DNA of 64,000 nucleotides from Flammeovirga sp. OC4 (GCF_000812565.1 NZ_JTAM01000014.1:62001-126000); one strand, 5' to 3'; positions 42,580 to 50,738 are shown, numbered from the stretch's first letter. Notes: generated by a model not told the origin, from the sequence alone. Numbers and translations: made by a program.

Positions 42580-43002
42580 TTAATAACGAGAACATTCTGA
42601 GCACTCTCCTTCTAATATTAGTTTAACACTACTGATTTTAAAGCCTTGTGCATTTTGGACATTTGGAATTTGAATGTCGTCCATACAAAATGTCTTCTTA
42701 CAAGTATTGCAGATAAAGTGTGCATGATTGTGATGGGTATTCTCACATTTGTTTTTCGTTAAGGCATACCTAGAAACATTGTTGATATCCGGAACTTTGT
42801 GTATAATTCCTTTTTCCATAAAAGTATCTAATGCTCTGTAAATTGTTACTTTATCGGGCATACATTCTATTGCCTCTTTAATATCTCTGTGGGATAATCC
42901 ATGTTTATTTTTATAGAATAATTCTAGTAACTCAATTCTGAAATTTGTCTTCCTTATACCATTGTTGGAGAGGAGTTCTAATATCTTCTGTTCGGTTTTC
43001 AT
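42580..43002 (-). CDS. zur: Fur-family metalloregulator, probably Zur
   Basis: About 140 residues from the ATG at 43002; the frame continues upstream to 43038, but that part crosses the promoter. The N-terminal winged helix includes HRDIKEAIECMPDKVTIYRA, with TIYRALDTF the recognition helix typical of Fur/Zur. The dimerisation part has HHNHAHFICNTCKKTFC, the His/Cys metal site with the first CxxC, and a second CSEC at the C terminus, so a structural zinc site is expected. Family members repress when loaded with metal. Which metal is inferred from the neighbours: a TonB receptor with a Cys-rich domain and two zinc enzymes. It appears self-regulated and leaderless. Confidence 0.85.
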   Translation of the reverse strand: MKTEQKILELLSNNGIRKTNFRIELLELFYKNKHGLSHRDIKEAIECMPDKVTIYRALDTFMEKGIIHKVPDINNVSRYALTKNKCENTHHNHAHFICNTCKKTFCMDDIQIPNVQNAQGFKISSVKLILEGECSECSRY

Positions 43003-43006
43003 GCAC

Positions 43007-43014
43007 CAAAGATA
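43007..43014 (-). promoter_or_regulatory. -7 element of zur (TATCTTTG)
   Basis: Exact TAnnTTTG on the minus strand, four bases before the ATG, which implies a leaderless mRNA. Operator 2 covers the -33 position. Confidence 0.6.
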
Positions 43015-43030
43015 AAATAAATTAAAAAAA

Positions 43031-43055
43031 ATAAACACAACATTGTTGCGTTTAT
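43031..43055. promoter_or_regulatory. Operator 2: palindrome in the zur / TonB-receptor divergent promoter
   Basis: ATAAACACAACA and TGTTGCGTTTAT are inverted copies with one mismatch around a central T. The site overlaps the -33 region of both divergent promoters. Confidence 0.75.
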
Positions 43056-43069
43056 GGGAATGATTTTTC

Positions 43070-43077
43070 TATTTTTG
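43070..43077 (+). promoter_or_regulatory. -7 element of the TonB-receptor operon (TATTTTTG)
   Basis: Exact TAnnTTTG, 115 bases before the ATG, placed between operators 2 and 3. Confidence 0.6.
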
Positions 43078-43094
43078 CAACATAGTCGCATTTA
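43072..43094. promoter_or_regulatory. Operator 3: imperfect palindrome over the receptor transcription start
   Basis: The core GCAACA-T-AGTCGC (43077-43089) aligns with operators 1 and 2. It overlaps the end of the -7 element and the expected +1, a repressor position. Confidence 0.65.
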
Positions 43095-43192
43095 CAGTGA
43101 ATTTGGATTAATTAAAAATTAGAGATTTATAGTTAACCTATTTTTATTCCTTTGATGTTGCTCCTTTCATAACAAACTAATTTTCATAACGC

Positions 43193-45595
43193 ATGTACAA
43201 AATTCTTTTTCTATTCATACCATTTATCATATCACTGAGTCTTCATGCTCAAGAGGCAAGTAATTGTGGTTATGAATTGAAAGGCATTGTACTTGATGCA
43301 GAAACAAAAGAGGCATTACCATTTGCATTAGTGAGTATAAAAGGAACAACACAAAAGGTATTAACCAATATTGAGGGAGAATTTCAATTGGGAGATTTGT
43401 GTAATGCAACTAACTGTTTGATCATTTCTTGTAACGGCTATTGCAAAACGACATGTGATGCTTCTTGTAAAGTACATCAAACGAAAGAAGAGAGATCGGT
43501 GATTTATCTCAAACCCGATGTGGTATCGTTGGATGAAGTGACGGTTTCAGAGGTAAATGATATTCATGGGACCTTGACGGTTGCTCAAGATTTAGTGGAT
43601 GGAGAAATGTTACAAATTGATCCAACTCAATCCTTAGCCAATGCACTATCTAATGTAGAAGGCGTCACATTTACATCAACAGGAAGTAATATACAGCTTC
43701 CCGTAATTCACGGCCTTTATGGCAATCGAGTTTTATTATTGAATAATGGATTTAAACACGGTTTTCAAAATTGGGGATCGGAACATGCTCCAGAAATTGA
43801 TATTGCATCAGCCAATAAAGTTACTGTAATCAAGGGAGCTTCAGGAGTACGATACGGACCTGAAGCTTTAGGTGGAGCAATTATAGTAGAGGGAAACCCT
43901 TTGAATTTTAATCAATCACTTAGTGCAAAAGTAGGAACGGGGTATCAAACTAATGGAAAAGGCTACTTTGCAAATACTGAAGTGAGTCAAGGCTTTGAAA
44001 ACATAAGCTACCATGTTGGTGGTGGTTATACTCGAATTGGAGATCGACATGCTCCGGATTATTCCCTCACCAATACAGGCAAAGAAGAAAAAGCATTTAA
44101 TGCTGGTGTCAAATATAAATTGAAAGATTTTGACTTCAAGCTCTATTATAGTTTTGTAGATCAGAATTTAGGAATCTTAAGAGCTTCAATTACAGGAAAT
44201 GCTGATGATTTTGAAAGAGCGATTGGTGCTGATAGGCCATTGATTATTAAGCCTTTCTCATATGATATCAATGAACCAAATCAAATGATTCAGCACCACT
44301 TAACAACGGCAGAAGTCAATTGGTGGTATTCAGAGGAGGAAAAGCTAACCTTTAGAGTAGGTAGACAGCTCAATCATCGTGAGGAGTATGATGTTCGTAG
44401 AAATTCTTATAAGCCCATCATGAACTTGGACCTCACGACTACTGATTATCAATTGGAGTGGATGCATAAGAAGTGGTTTCAATTGGAAGGTATTATGGGG
44501 CTTCAGTTTTTTACTCAAGATAATGATAACCTTCCAGGAACAGATACTACACCTTTTATTCCTAATTATAATACGTACCGTTTTAGTGGCTTCATTATAG
44601 AAAGCTTAACGAAAGGGAAGAATACCTTTGAGATGGGCCTTAGAATGGATTATGAAAACAATAATGTAAGAGGGTATGATATCTATAAAAATGTCTTCAG
44701 GGACGATTATACTTTTGTAAACCTCACTACCTCTTTGGGTTTTGTACGTCAACTTTCTGATAATGCTACTTACAGAACAAACTTTGGGACAGCTTGGCGA
44801 ACACCAAATGTAGAAGAACTATTTGCTTTTGGCCAGCACGGATTTAAGTATTCTTTCGGAATGCTCCGTTATTATCTAAACGAGGAAGGCGATTATAAAT
44901 CAGATAAAGTAACTCCTTTAAGTGAAAGTGATGTAAAACCTGAGAGAGGTTTTAAATGGATCAATGAGTGGAATATAAATAAGAATACCAACGACTTCAC
45001 AATTACAGCTTATACAAATTATATTGAAAATTTTGTCTATGAGCGTCCTTACGGTCCTGTAGGTACAGTTAGGGGGCCAATGCCTGGATTTTTCTTCGAC
45101 CAATCTAATGCTTTATTTATTGGAGGAGACTTCACATGGCAGAAAAAATGGTCGCAAGTTTTAGACGGTTCTTTAGGATTGAGTTATCTATGGTCGTGGA
45201 ATATTGAAAAGGATGAGCCGTTGATCAACCAATCTCCTATCAGAGCGAGTTATAACCTAAAGTGGTCTATCCAACCTTTCTGGATTATCGAGTCTGCGTA
45301 TTTATCAGTAGAACCAAGCTATACTTTCCAACAGTTCCAAGCCCCAAGAACTTTGGAGGAAGATGAAATAGTAACACCGGAGTCTGAGATTTTTGATTTT
45401 ACACCTGCGCCAGAAGGCTATTTTCTTTTAGATACTTCATTTGGGTTTAAGGTGAAACAATTCTCAGCAAATCTCTCTGTAAACAATGTATTGAATACGA
45501 GTTATCGAAACTACCTTAATCAACTGAGGTATTTCGCTGACGACATGGGAAGAAATTTCCTCTTCTCTCTCAATTATAATTTTAACGCTAAATAG
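43193..45595 (+). CDS. TonB-dependent receptor with Cys-rich N domain (ZnuD-like)
   Basis: The 800-residue protein has a signal peptide (LFLFIPFIISLSLHAQ), then a carboxypeptidase-regulatory-like domain (ELKGIVLDAETKEALPFALV). That domain is interrupted by a Cys-rich stretch with Cys at 25, 70, 75, 80, 84, 88 and 92 plus His95. I see no other Cys in the protein. The plug (residues ~115-235) contains HGLYGNRVLLLNNGFKHGFQ and GSEHAPEIDIA, with several His, as in zinc receptors. The barrel follows to a terminal NFLFSLNYNFNAK strand. It starts the operon receptor-lipoprotein-hisI-folE. The zinc substrate is inferred from context and Cys/His content; haem or other metals are alternatives. Confidence 0.85.
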   Translation: MYKILFLFIPFIISLSLHAQEASNCGYELKGIVLDAETKEALPFALVSIKGTTQKVLTNIEGEFQLGDLCNATNCLIISCNGYCKTTCDASCKVHQTKEERSVIYLKPDVVSLDEVTVSEVNDIHGTLTVAQDLVDGEMLQIDPTQSLANALSNVEGVTFTSTGSNIQLPVIHGLYGNRVLLLNNGFKHGFQNWGSEHAPEIDIASANKVTVIKGASGVRYGPEALGGAIIVEGNPLNFNQSLSAKVGTGYQTNGKGYFANTEVSQGFENISYHVGGGYTRIGDRHAPDYSLTNTGKEEKAFNAGVKYKLKDFDFKLYYSFVDQNLGILRASITGNADDFERAIGADRPLIIKPFSYDINEPNQMIQHHLTTAEVNWWYSEEEKLTFRVGRQLNHREEYDVRRNSYKPIMNLDLTTTDYQLEWMHKKWFQLEGIMGLQFFTQDNDNLPGTDTTPFIPNYNTYRFSGFIIESLTKGKNTFEMGLRMDYENNNVRGYDIYKNVFRDDYTFVNLTTSLGFVRQLSDNATYRTNFGTAWRTPNVEELFAFGQHGFKYSFGMLRYYLNEEGDYKSDKVTPLSESDVKPERGFKWINEWNINKNTNDFTITAYTNYIENFVYERPYGPVGTVRGPMPGFFFDQSNALFIGGDFTWQKKWSQVLDGSLGLSYLWSWNIEKDEPLINQSPIRASYNLKWSIQPFWIIESAYLSVEPSYTFQQFQAPRTLEEDEIVTPESEIFDFTPAPEGYFLLDTSFGFKVKQFSANLSVNNVLNTSYRNYLNQLRYFADDMGRNFLFSLNYNFNAK

Positions 45596-45602
45596 TAAAC
45601 AA

Positions 45603-46220
45603 ATGAACACGATCAACTTATTCAAAAAGTACAGCCTTGTTGGTCTTTTAGCTTCTGGATGCTTATTCACAAGCTGCGACAGCGATGACGTTGTACCAGA
45701 GATCGAAAACGAATTAGAAGTGATTACTGATGTGAAATTAATTTTCACAAACACTGCTGATGACACGGATGTAGTAACAGCTACTGCACAAGATCCTGAC
45801 GGACCAGGTCTTGAAGATCTAGTAATTAAGGATGCAATCAACTTAGGTGCGGGTAAAACTTATACCCTTACTTACGAGATCATGAACAAATTGGAGGAGC
45901 CAGGTGAGGATATTGGTGAAGAAATCTTAGATGAAGATCATGAGCACCAATTCTTTTTCGGATTTACGGAAGATGCGTTCTCAAACCCAACTGGTAATGG
46001 TAACATCGATAACGCTTCAGATGCTATCAATTATGAAGATGAGGATGATAATGGAAATCCTGTAGGTTTGGAAACAACATGGACAGCATCATCAACAAGC
46101 GTTTCAAATGGTGAATTCAGAGTGGTATTAAAGCACCAGCCAGATGTAAAAACTGCTACTTCTGGTTTTAATGATGGTGATACTGATTTTGATTTAAAAT
46201 TTGTATTAAACATTCAATAA
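45603..46220 (+). CDS. Acidic lipoprotein partner of the TonB receptor
   Basis: The 205-residue protein has a lipoprotein signal with lipobox LFTSC (Cys25) and a strongly acidic mature part. DEDHEHQFFFGF near residue 120 is a compact His/acid cluster fit for metal binding. The rest looks like a beta-sandwich with YTLTYEIMN, ETTWTASSTSVSNGEFRVVL and a terminal FDLKFVLNI strand. No enzyme motif is present. It starts eight bases after the receptor and ends six bases before hisI, so it is in the same operon. Inference: a surface or periplasmic metal-capture lipoprotein working with the receptor, as is common for Bacteroidota TonB receptors. Confidence 0.75.
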   Translation: MNTINLFKKYSLVGLLASGCLFTSCDSDDVVPEIENELEVITDVKLIFTNTADDTDVVTATAQDPDGPGLEDLVIKDAINLGAGKTYTLTYEIMNKLEEPGEDIGEEILDEDHEHQFFFGFTEDAFSNPTGNGNIDNASDAINYEDEDDNGNPVGLETTWTASSTSVSNGEFRVVLKHQPDVKTATSGFNDGDTDFDLKFVLNIQ

Positions 46221-46226
46221 TAAAAT

Positions 46227-46640
46227 ATGGAAAACAGTTCAAAGGTAGCTTTGGAAGAGGAGCTTGTACCGCAGCTTCAGTTTGAGAAAAGAGGTGGGTT
46301 ATTACCCGTCGTTGCACAAGAATTTGATACGGGGCAAATTCTAATGCTTGGTTATGCCAATAAAGAAGCTTTTGAGTATACATTGAAATCAAAGAAAGCC
46401 ACTTTTTGGTCTACCTCACGAAATGAATTGTGGACAAAAGGGGAAACCTCTGGCAACTACTTAAAGATTATAAAAATCATGGTGGACTGTGACCAAGACG
46501 CTATCATTTATCAGGTAAGACTGATGGGTGGTGGCGTTTGTCATACTTTCAATCAGGAGGGAGAAAACAGAAAAGCATGCTTCTATAGAAGCTATGATTT
46601 AGAGGAAAATATGTTACAATTTATAGACGGAATGGAATAG
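46227..46640 (+). CDS. hisI: Phosphoribosyl-AMP cyclohydrolase with expanded Cys loop
   Basis: The 137-residue protein shows the HisI core LMLGYANKEAF, SRNELWTKGETSGN and DCDQDAI. The zinc ligands are kept: Cys88, Cys105 (in CHT) and Cys118 (in ACFYR). In ordinary HisI the last two are about seven residues apart (CHTGxxSC). Here they are 13 apart because of an inserted FNQEGENRK loop. No HisE domain is fused and no other his gene is near. HisI opens the purine ring of PR-AMP in histidine synthesis. Placement in a Zur-type operon suggests a special paralogue rather than the housekeeping enzyme. Its TAG stop is followed at once by the folE ATG. Confidence 0.88.
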   Translation: MENSSKVALEEELVPQLQFEKRGGLLPVVAQEFDTGQILMLGYANKEAFEYTLKSKKATFWSTSRNELWTKGETSGNYLKIIKIMVDCDQDAIIYQVRLMGGGVCHTFNQEGENRKACFYRSYDLEENMLQFIDGME

Positions 46641-47303
46641 ATGGAAAAGGAAGAAAAACTAAGAATTGAGGTAGAAGGTGATAATCATATGATGACAAGC
46701 GTTGATACACCAATGCTTGCTGATGCTTTTGAAAAAAGTGACGACGAAAAGATTGAAATTATTCAGGAACATTTTGCTGGTATAATGAAGACATTGGGTC
46801 TTGATTTATCAGATGACAGTTTGAAAGGTACACCTTATCGATATGCTAAAATGTATGTCAAGGAGCTTTTCTCAGGTCTCGATCCTAAAAATAAACCCTC
46901 ATTATCAGTTTTTGACAATAAATACCAATATGATAAAATGTTGATTGAGAAAAATATCACTTTCTCTTCAGTATGTGAACATCATTTTTTACCCATTGTA
47001 GGAAAGGCCCATATCGGTTATATCTCTTCAGGTAAAGTAATTGGTATTTCAAAAATTAATCGAATTGTAGAATATTACGGCAAACGCCCACAAGTGCAGG
47101 AACGTATGACACTTCAAGTGTACAACGAACTGCAAGATGCATTAAAAACCGACAGCATCATTGTGGTAGTGGATGCAGAACACCTTTGTGTCTCTTCAAG
47201 GGGCGTAAAGGACAAGACAAGCTCAACCGTGACCATGGAATATGGAGGTAAGTTTAATGATGTTTCCTTTAGAGAAGAATTTCTTCGATTACTAAAGGAC
47301 TAA
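46641..47303 (+). CDS. folE: GTP cyclohydrolase I, type IA
   Basis: The 220-residue protein converts GTP to dihydroneopterin triphosphate, the entry to folate and pterins. Zinc ligands are intact: Cys112 and His115 in SVCEHHFLP, and Cys183 in AEHLCVSSRG. GISKINRIVEYYGKRPQVQE and the C-terminal substrate loop are typical. This is the zinc-dependent FolE, not the metal-flexible FolE2. It directly abuts hisI and ends the operon before a terminator. An N-terminal extension of ~40 residues is acidic. That both cyclohydrolases keep zinc sites argues against simple zinc-free replacement. Confidence 0.92.
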   Translation: MEKEEKLRIEVEGDNHMMTSVDTPMLADAFEKSDDEKIEIIQEHFAGIMKTLGLDLSDDSLKGTPYRYAKMYVKELFSGLDPKNKPSLSVFDNKYQYDKMLIEKNITFSSVCEHHFLPIVGKAHIGYISSGKVIGISKINRIVEYYGKRPQVQERMTLQVYNELQDALKTDSIIVVVDAEHLCVSSRGVKDKTSSTVTMEYGGKFNDVSFREEFLRLLKD

Positions 47304-47341
47304 CTCACCACGGTTTAGTTATTAGAAGTTATATTGGATTT

Positions 47342-47380
47342 GAGCTCTTCCCTTAATTTTTAAGGGTTGAGCTTTTTTTT
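47342..47380 (+). terminator. Terminator of the receptor-lipoprotein-hisI-folE operon
   Basis: AGCTC-TT-CCCTTAA pairs with TTAAGGG-TT-GAGCT (small internal loop), followed by eight T. Confidence 0.82.
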
Positions 47381-47429
47381 CTGATAAAAAGTCAGGACTT
47401 GTACAAAAAGTCATTTTTTGTAATAGATA

Positions 47430-48011
47430 CTAACCCATTACTTTTTGTCTATGATTGTCACGTTCTTCTTTTTTTCTAATCACCCTTTTGGCAGCTTCAA
47501 TCGCTTCCGGTATTAGTGTGTTTTCTTGAACAATTACTCTCAATTCAAAAATGTCATTCTTTTCAAATTTCTTTTCAAAAAACTGTATTTTAAACTCGTT
47601 ACTTTGTAGTTGCTGTTTTTCATTTTTCTTTAATATTGGCCTTATCTTTTCGGCAAGACTTGGATTTACTTTTATATGACCGATGAGTAATAAAAGTGAT
47701 GTGATGTCAATATTGATAAAACCAATTTCAATAGAAAAGATCAAATGGTAAATCTGAACCAGATGGAATATTCCTGCTAACAGAAGGATTGCAAAAGCGT
47801 GTTTCCAATACTCGCTTTTTAGTAGTATTAAAAGTATTGAAATCAATAACCCAACATACGATAGGAAATTTTTCGCATAATAAGAGAAGTGAATATTACT
47901 ATCATTTTCTAATAGTAAATTTTGGAAAAAAGTGTTCTCAATAAAATAAGGAATGGTTAATAAGGTAGCTATTCCAAGTGGAATATACTTGATTGATTCT
48001 TTAGTTTTCAT
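47430..48011 (-). CDS. Membrane protein of unknown function with cytosolic C tail
   Basis: The 193-residue protein has four hydrophobic segments in its first ~125 residues (IPLGIATLLTIPYFI, LSYVGLLISILLILL, AFAILLLAGIFHLVQIYHLI, IDITSLLLLIGHI). A charged helical tail follows (KIRPILKKNEKQ, AAKRVIRKKEERDN). No family is recognised. It follows the lipase-like gene and the small 64-residue frame on the same strand and may be co-transcribed. The plus-strand folE operon converges on it. Confidence 0.65.
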   Translation of the reverse strand: MKTKESIKYIPLGIATLLTIPYFIENTFFQNLLLENDSNIHFSYYAKNFLSYVGLLISILLILLKSEYWKHAFAILLLAGIFHLVQIYHLIFSIEIGFINIDITSLLLLIGHIKVNPSLAEKIRPILKKNEKQQLQSNEFKIQFFEKKFEKNDIFELRVIVQENTLIPEAIEAAKRVIRKKEERDNHRQKVMG

Positions 48012-48048
48012 GTTTGCCCAGCAGATAATTTAATTATGTGAGGCAAAA

Positions 48049-48243
48049 CTAATAATAATACCCCTTCTTATCAAACCATCTTTCTTTCAAAATCTTACAA
48101 TAGGGACAAAGGGACAGGCTTAAATGTAAACCAATCCCTAAAAAATAAACATAATCAAGAACCAAAGATTTTAAATGACTACTTAATGACGTTTGAAAAT
48201 TCACATTCCAACTGAGATTTATATTCACTATGTAGTCATCCAT
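48049..48243 (-). CDS. Possible small protein of 64 residues
   Basis: An open frame that begins with ATG at 48243, overlaps the end of the lipase-like gene by 16 bases, and ends 37 bases before the next gene. It contains a CPYC pair (LCPYCKILKERWFDKKGYYY) but no known domain. The overlap would fit translational coupling. Base composition and length do not rule out chance. Confidence 0.3.
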   Translation of the reverse strand: MDDYIVNINLSWNVNFQTSLSSHLKSLVLDYVYFLGIGLHLSLSLCPYCKILKERWFDKKGYYY

Positions 48244-49229
48244 TCTGCCAATATTTTAATAAATCTCGGATGAATTAAGTAGCCAACCGAGGCATGAGGG
48301 TTTGACTTCTCACCTTTAACGGCTAGATTGTAAATCTTATCTTCTTCTTCAATAAAGTTTTCTTTTTTGATCAGATCTAGATCAATCATCTCTTGGAAAT
48401 CATCTTGTATATGACTGTCATGACAGATGTAATCATCCTCTGCAGAAATATTAACCCACTTATGGATATTAGTGGGGTATTGTCTGATTTTATCTTTGGC
48501 GATCAACTCTTCCTTCAGACTGTTATTTTTACAACCTCTAGGAGGCGAATAAATACTTAAACTTGCACCTCTCAAGTTATCTTTCACATGAATATCACCA
48601 AGTGGAGAACCTAAAGTGACAAATAGATTGACCTTTTTATCTGGCCCAATAGCATTTTTAAATTCATTGAGATGTGATAACTGCCATAGCACATCATAAC
48701 TTATAATTGTTCCTAAGCTATGAGCAATCAGCATAATTTCATCACCATTGGCAAGGTACTTTTTTAAAGGTGAAATCAATCTTTCCTGAACAAGATGATT
48801 GAATTCAGAGTCCTTATTCCAATATTCAATAACATCGGGTGCTTTGATCTTAATTAGCGATTCACCGATATTGAAAAGGTTTAATGGAGATGAAAAAAAG
48901 TCAGCAAGCCCTTCATTGAAGAATCCAAAAGTATGGAGATTATCATAATTGTCTTCATTGAAGCCTTCTGCTGAATAGGTTTTTAATTTATTTAATGTCT
49001 TAATTCTTAACTGATCATCTTCATATTCATTACTGAAAAACCTTTTGTTTGTGATATCACCGTAGTAGATGAATTCTTTTTCAAAATTATCAAATTGATC
49101 TGCTAGTTGTGCATTAAAGTCTCTTTTTAGGCCGTGTTTTATAGCTTCATACCAAATTGCTCTTATTTCTTCTTTTTTGGGCTTTTGTGCACGACCATGG
49201 ATGATTAAAATTCTTTTTGTAGTGGGCAT
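48228..49229 (-). CDS. Lipase-like alpha/beta hydrolase
   Basis: The 333-residue protein opens RILIIHGRAQKPKKEEI and has the nucleophile elbow LIAHSLGTIISYDVLW (GxSxG-type AHSLGT), with candidate catalytic Asp/His in a C-terminal part (SAEDDYICHDSHI, NPHASVGYL). There is no signal peptide, so it is probably cytosolic. It resembles DUF676/PGAP1-like serine esterases that act on lipids or small esters; substrate unknown. It is the first of two or three minus-strand genes. Confidence 0.75.
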   Translation of the reverse strand: MPTTKRILIIHGRAQKPKKEEIRAIWYEAIKHGLKRDFNAQLADQFDNFEKEFIYYGDITNKRFFSNEYEDDQLRIKTLNKLKTYSAEGFNEDNYDNLHTFGFFNEGLADFFSSPLNLFNIGESLIKIKAPDVIEYWNKDSEFNHLVQERLISPLKKYLANGDEIMLIAHSLGTIISYDVLWQLSHLNEFKNAIGPDKKVNLFVTLGSPLGDIHVKDNLRGASLSIYSPPRGCKNNSLKEELIAKDKIRQYPTNIHKWVNISAEDDYICHDSHIQDDFQEMIDLDLIKKENFIEEEDKIYNLAVKGEKSNPHASVGYLIHPRFIKILAEWMTT

Positions 49230-49559
49230 GTTAAAGTTGTTTTAGTAAGTGTATTTATTGTTAATAAATATAGGAAGGACAAAGTTTAAATTGAAAAAAT
49301 TAGTGTTATGAAAAGTCAAAATAAATAGTCCTTGATTTAAGAGGTAAAATAAAATTATTATTAATACATGAGATATTCTTTGTTATAAAATGACTTCTTG
49401 TTGATGAAAACTCTAAATCTACCCTTTCAAAAGTGTACTTTAATTCCAAAGAAATGGAGTGGAAATACTTTATAATATCAGCTCAGAAAAATAGTAGGGC
49501 ACAAAAAAAAGGTGAAAAGATCTACATCTTTTCACCTTCACTTCAATGATGTGTGTGAA
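49230..49559. other. Gap upstream of the lipase-like gene
   Basis: Only the terminator of the SiaC-like gene (49502-49538) is recognised. The rest is AT-rich and shows no gene. Confidence 0.5.
49502..49538 (-). terminator. Terminator of the siaBC-like pair
   Basis: AAGGTGAAAAGAT and ATCTTTTCACCTT form a 13-bp exact stem around CTAC; the minus-strand RNA ends in eight U. Confidence 0.92.
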
Positions 49560-49937
49560 TTAATAAGGAAGCAAGTTGAAAGTAAGCTCTACGTCATCTG
49601 CGTATTCTTCACCACTTTCTAACATGTCAACATCGTTTTCTTCATAATACCAGTTGACAACAACTTTACCTTCTTTGTTATTCTGGTATTCTTCAAGTAA
49701 AGTCAAAATCTCTAAAAATCTTCTTGATGAAGATGTATTAAAGTAAGACATCTTGAAATTCATTGTAATTTCTTTTCCCGACTCTTCTAAATAGTCCTCA
49801 AGCCAGCTAAAAATAGGACCAAAAAATTCTGTTGTATATTCGTGATACGATTCCCCTTCTATTTCTAAAACTCCTGTTTCAGCATTGAAATCAATTCTCG
49901 GAATATAAGTTGATCCGTCAATATGGAAGTTTTCCAT
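49560..49937 (-). CDS. SiaC-family regulatory phosphoprotein (DUF1987)
   Basis: The 125-residue protein matches DUF1987/SiaC: STYIPRIDFNAETGVLEIEG at the start, SYHEYTTEFFGPIFSWLEDY, FKMSYFNTSSSRRFLEIL and a C-terminal acid-rich LTFNLLPY. In Pseudomonas, SiaC is phosphorylated by SiaB, dephosphorylated by SiaA, and switches the diguanylate cyclase SiaD. The NTSSSR segment holds the likely phosphorylated Ser/Thr. The partner SiaB-like gene lies six bases upstream. No SiaA or SiaD homologue is in the window. Confidence 0.85.
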   Translation of the reverse strand: MENFHIDGSTYIPRIDFNAETGVLEIEGESYHEYTTEFFGPIFSWLEDYLEESGKEITMNFKMSYFNTSSSRRFLEILTLLEEYQNNKEGKVVVNWYYEENDVDMLESGEEYADDVELTFNLLPY

Positions 49938-49943
49938 GCTATT

Positions 49944-50507
49944 TTAATTTTGTAGTTCCTTGTTAACTCTAACCGATAATATAAAAAATGATCTGGTCTC
50001 GTCGTACTCTTTTATATTAATTTCAATCGGGTTTCCTGATTTACGAACCATGTCGATGAAACCTAAGTTTGCTCCCGGCTTACCTTCACGCTGAGGAGCC
50101 TTACGTTGCTCACGATAGAATTCTTTTAGTTTTTCAGGTGATAGTCCATTGATGTAATTAGCCCTTTCAATTAAAGGGGGAACCTCTGTTTTGACTATAC
50201 AGTTTCCCGAAGTAATTATATAATGATGATCATCTTCTGCTATAGCTACAATTCCCACGCCAATATCTCTTCCATCCTTCTCGGAGTATTGTTTTTCTGC
50301 AGAATAGTGATGAATATTTTGCGCCATTTCAATAACTATTGCAAAAAGGCGCTTTGCAATTACTCTACTTTCGGGAGTGTTGCGTAAACTTTTACCTATC
50401 AATGCAAGAACATCCTGAGAAAAAATTCCCTGGAATGCAAGCGATATTTTTTTCATCGCCAGTTGCTGCTTGAAAGTCTTCACGCTAAAATGTTCCATGT
50501 ACCCCAT
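49944..50507 (-). CDS. SiaB-family protein kinase (DUF6272)
   Basis: The 187-residue GHKL-like kinase has the expected N-box region (AIVIEMAQNIHHYSAEKQ), a following strand (GVGIVAIAEDDHHYIITSG) and a glycine segment (GKPGANLGFIDMVRKSGNPI) in place of the classic G boxes. This matches SiaB, which phosphorylates SiaC. An AGGATATCT before the ATG at 50507 may serve as a ribosome site, which favours that start over the Met four codons on. The pair forms an operon reading away from the DUF1573 gene. Confidence 0.82.
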   Translation of the reverse strand: MGYMEHFSVKTFKQQLAMKKISLAFQGIFSQDVLALIGKSLRNTPESRVIAKRLFAIVIEMAQNIHHYSAEKQYSEKDGRDIGVGIVAIAEDDHHYIITSGNCIVKTEVPPLIERANYINGLSPEKLKEFYREQRKAPQREGKPGANLGFIDMVRKSGNPIEINIKEYDETRSFFILSVRVNKELQN

Positions 50508-50730
50508 AGATATCCTCGGTATAATGCGTTAAATCGTTTAAAAAATTCCTAATAATCAATAAGCTTCCGTCAAATATTACACGAGAGTGCGAGTAGATCA
50601 ATAGTATCTAAATTCAATAATACTATTTTTTTTGTAAATATTTAAGAACCAATAAGATTATTATTATTTTCTTTAAAAAGGTTATTACAATAACGTCAAA
50701 AAAAGATTATCAGTATATAAAACTTATCTT

Positions 50731-50738
50731 TATTTTTG
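50731..50738 (+). promoter_or_regulatory. Candidate -7 element for the DUF1573-murI operon (TATTTTTG)
   Basis: Exact TAnnTTTG, 40 bases before the ATG. Confidence 0.45.

Noticed and set aside
43003-43038. Longer N terminus for the Fur-family regulator
   Set aside because: It would run through the -7 element and part of operator 2, and adds residues unlike the family.
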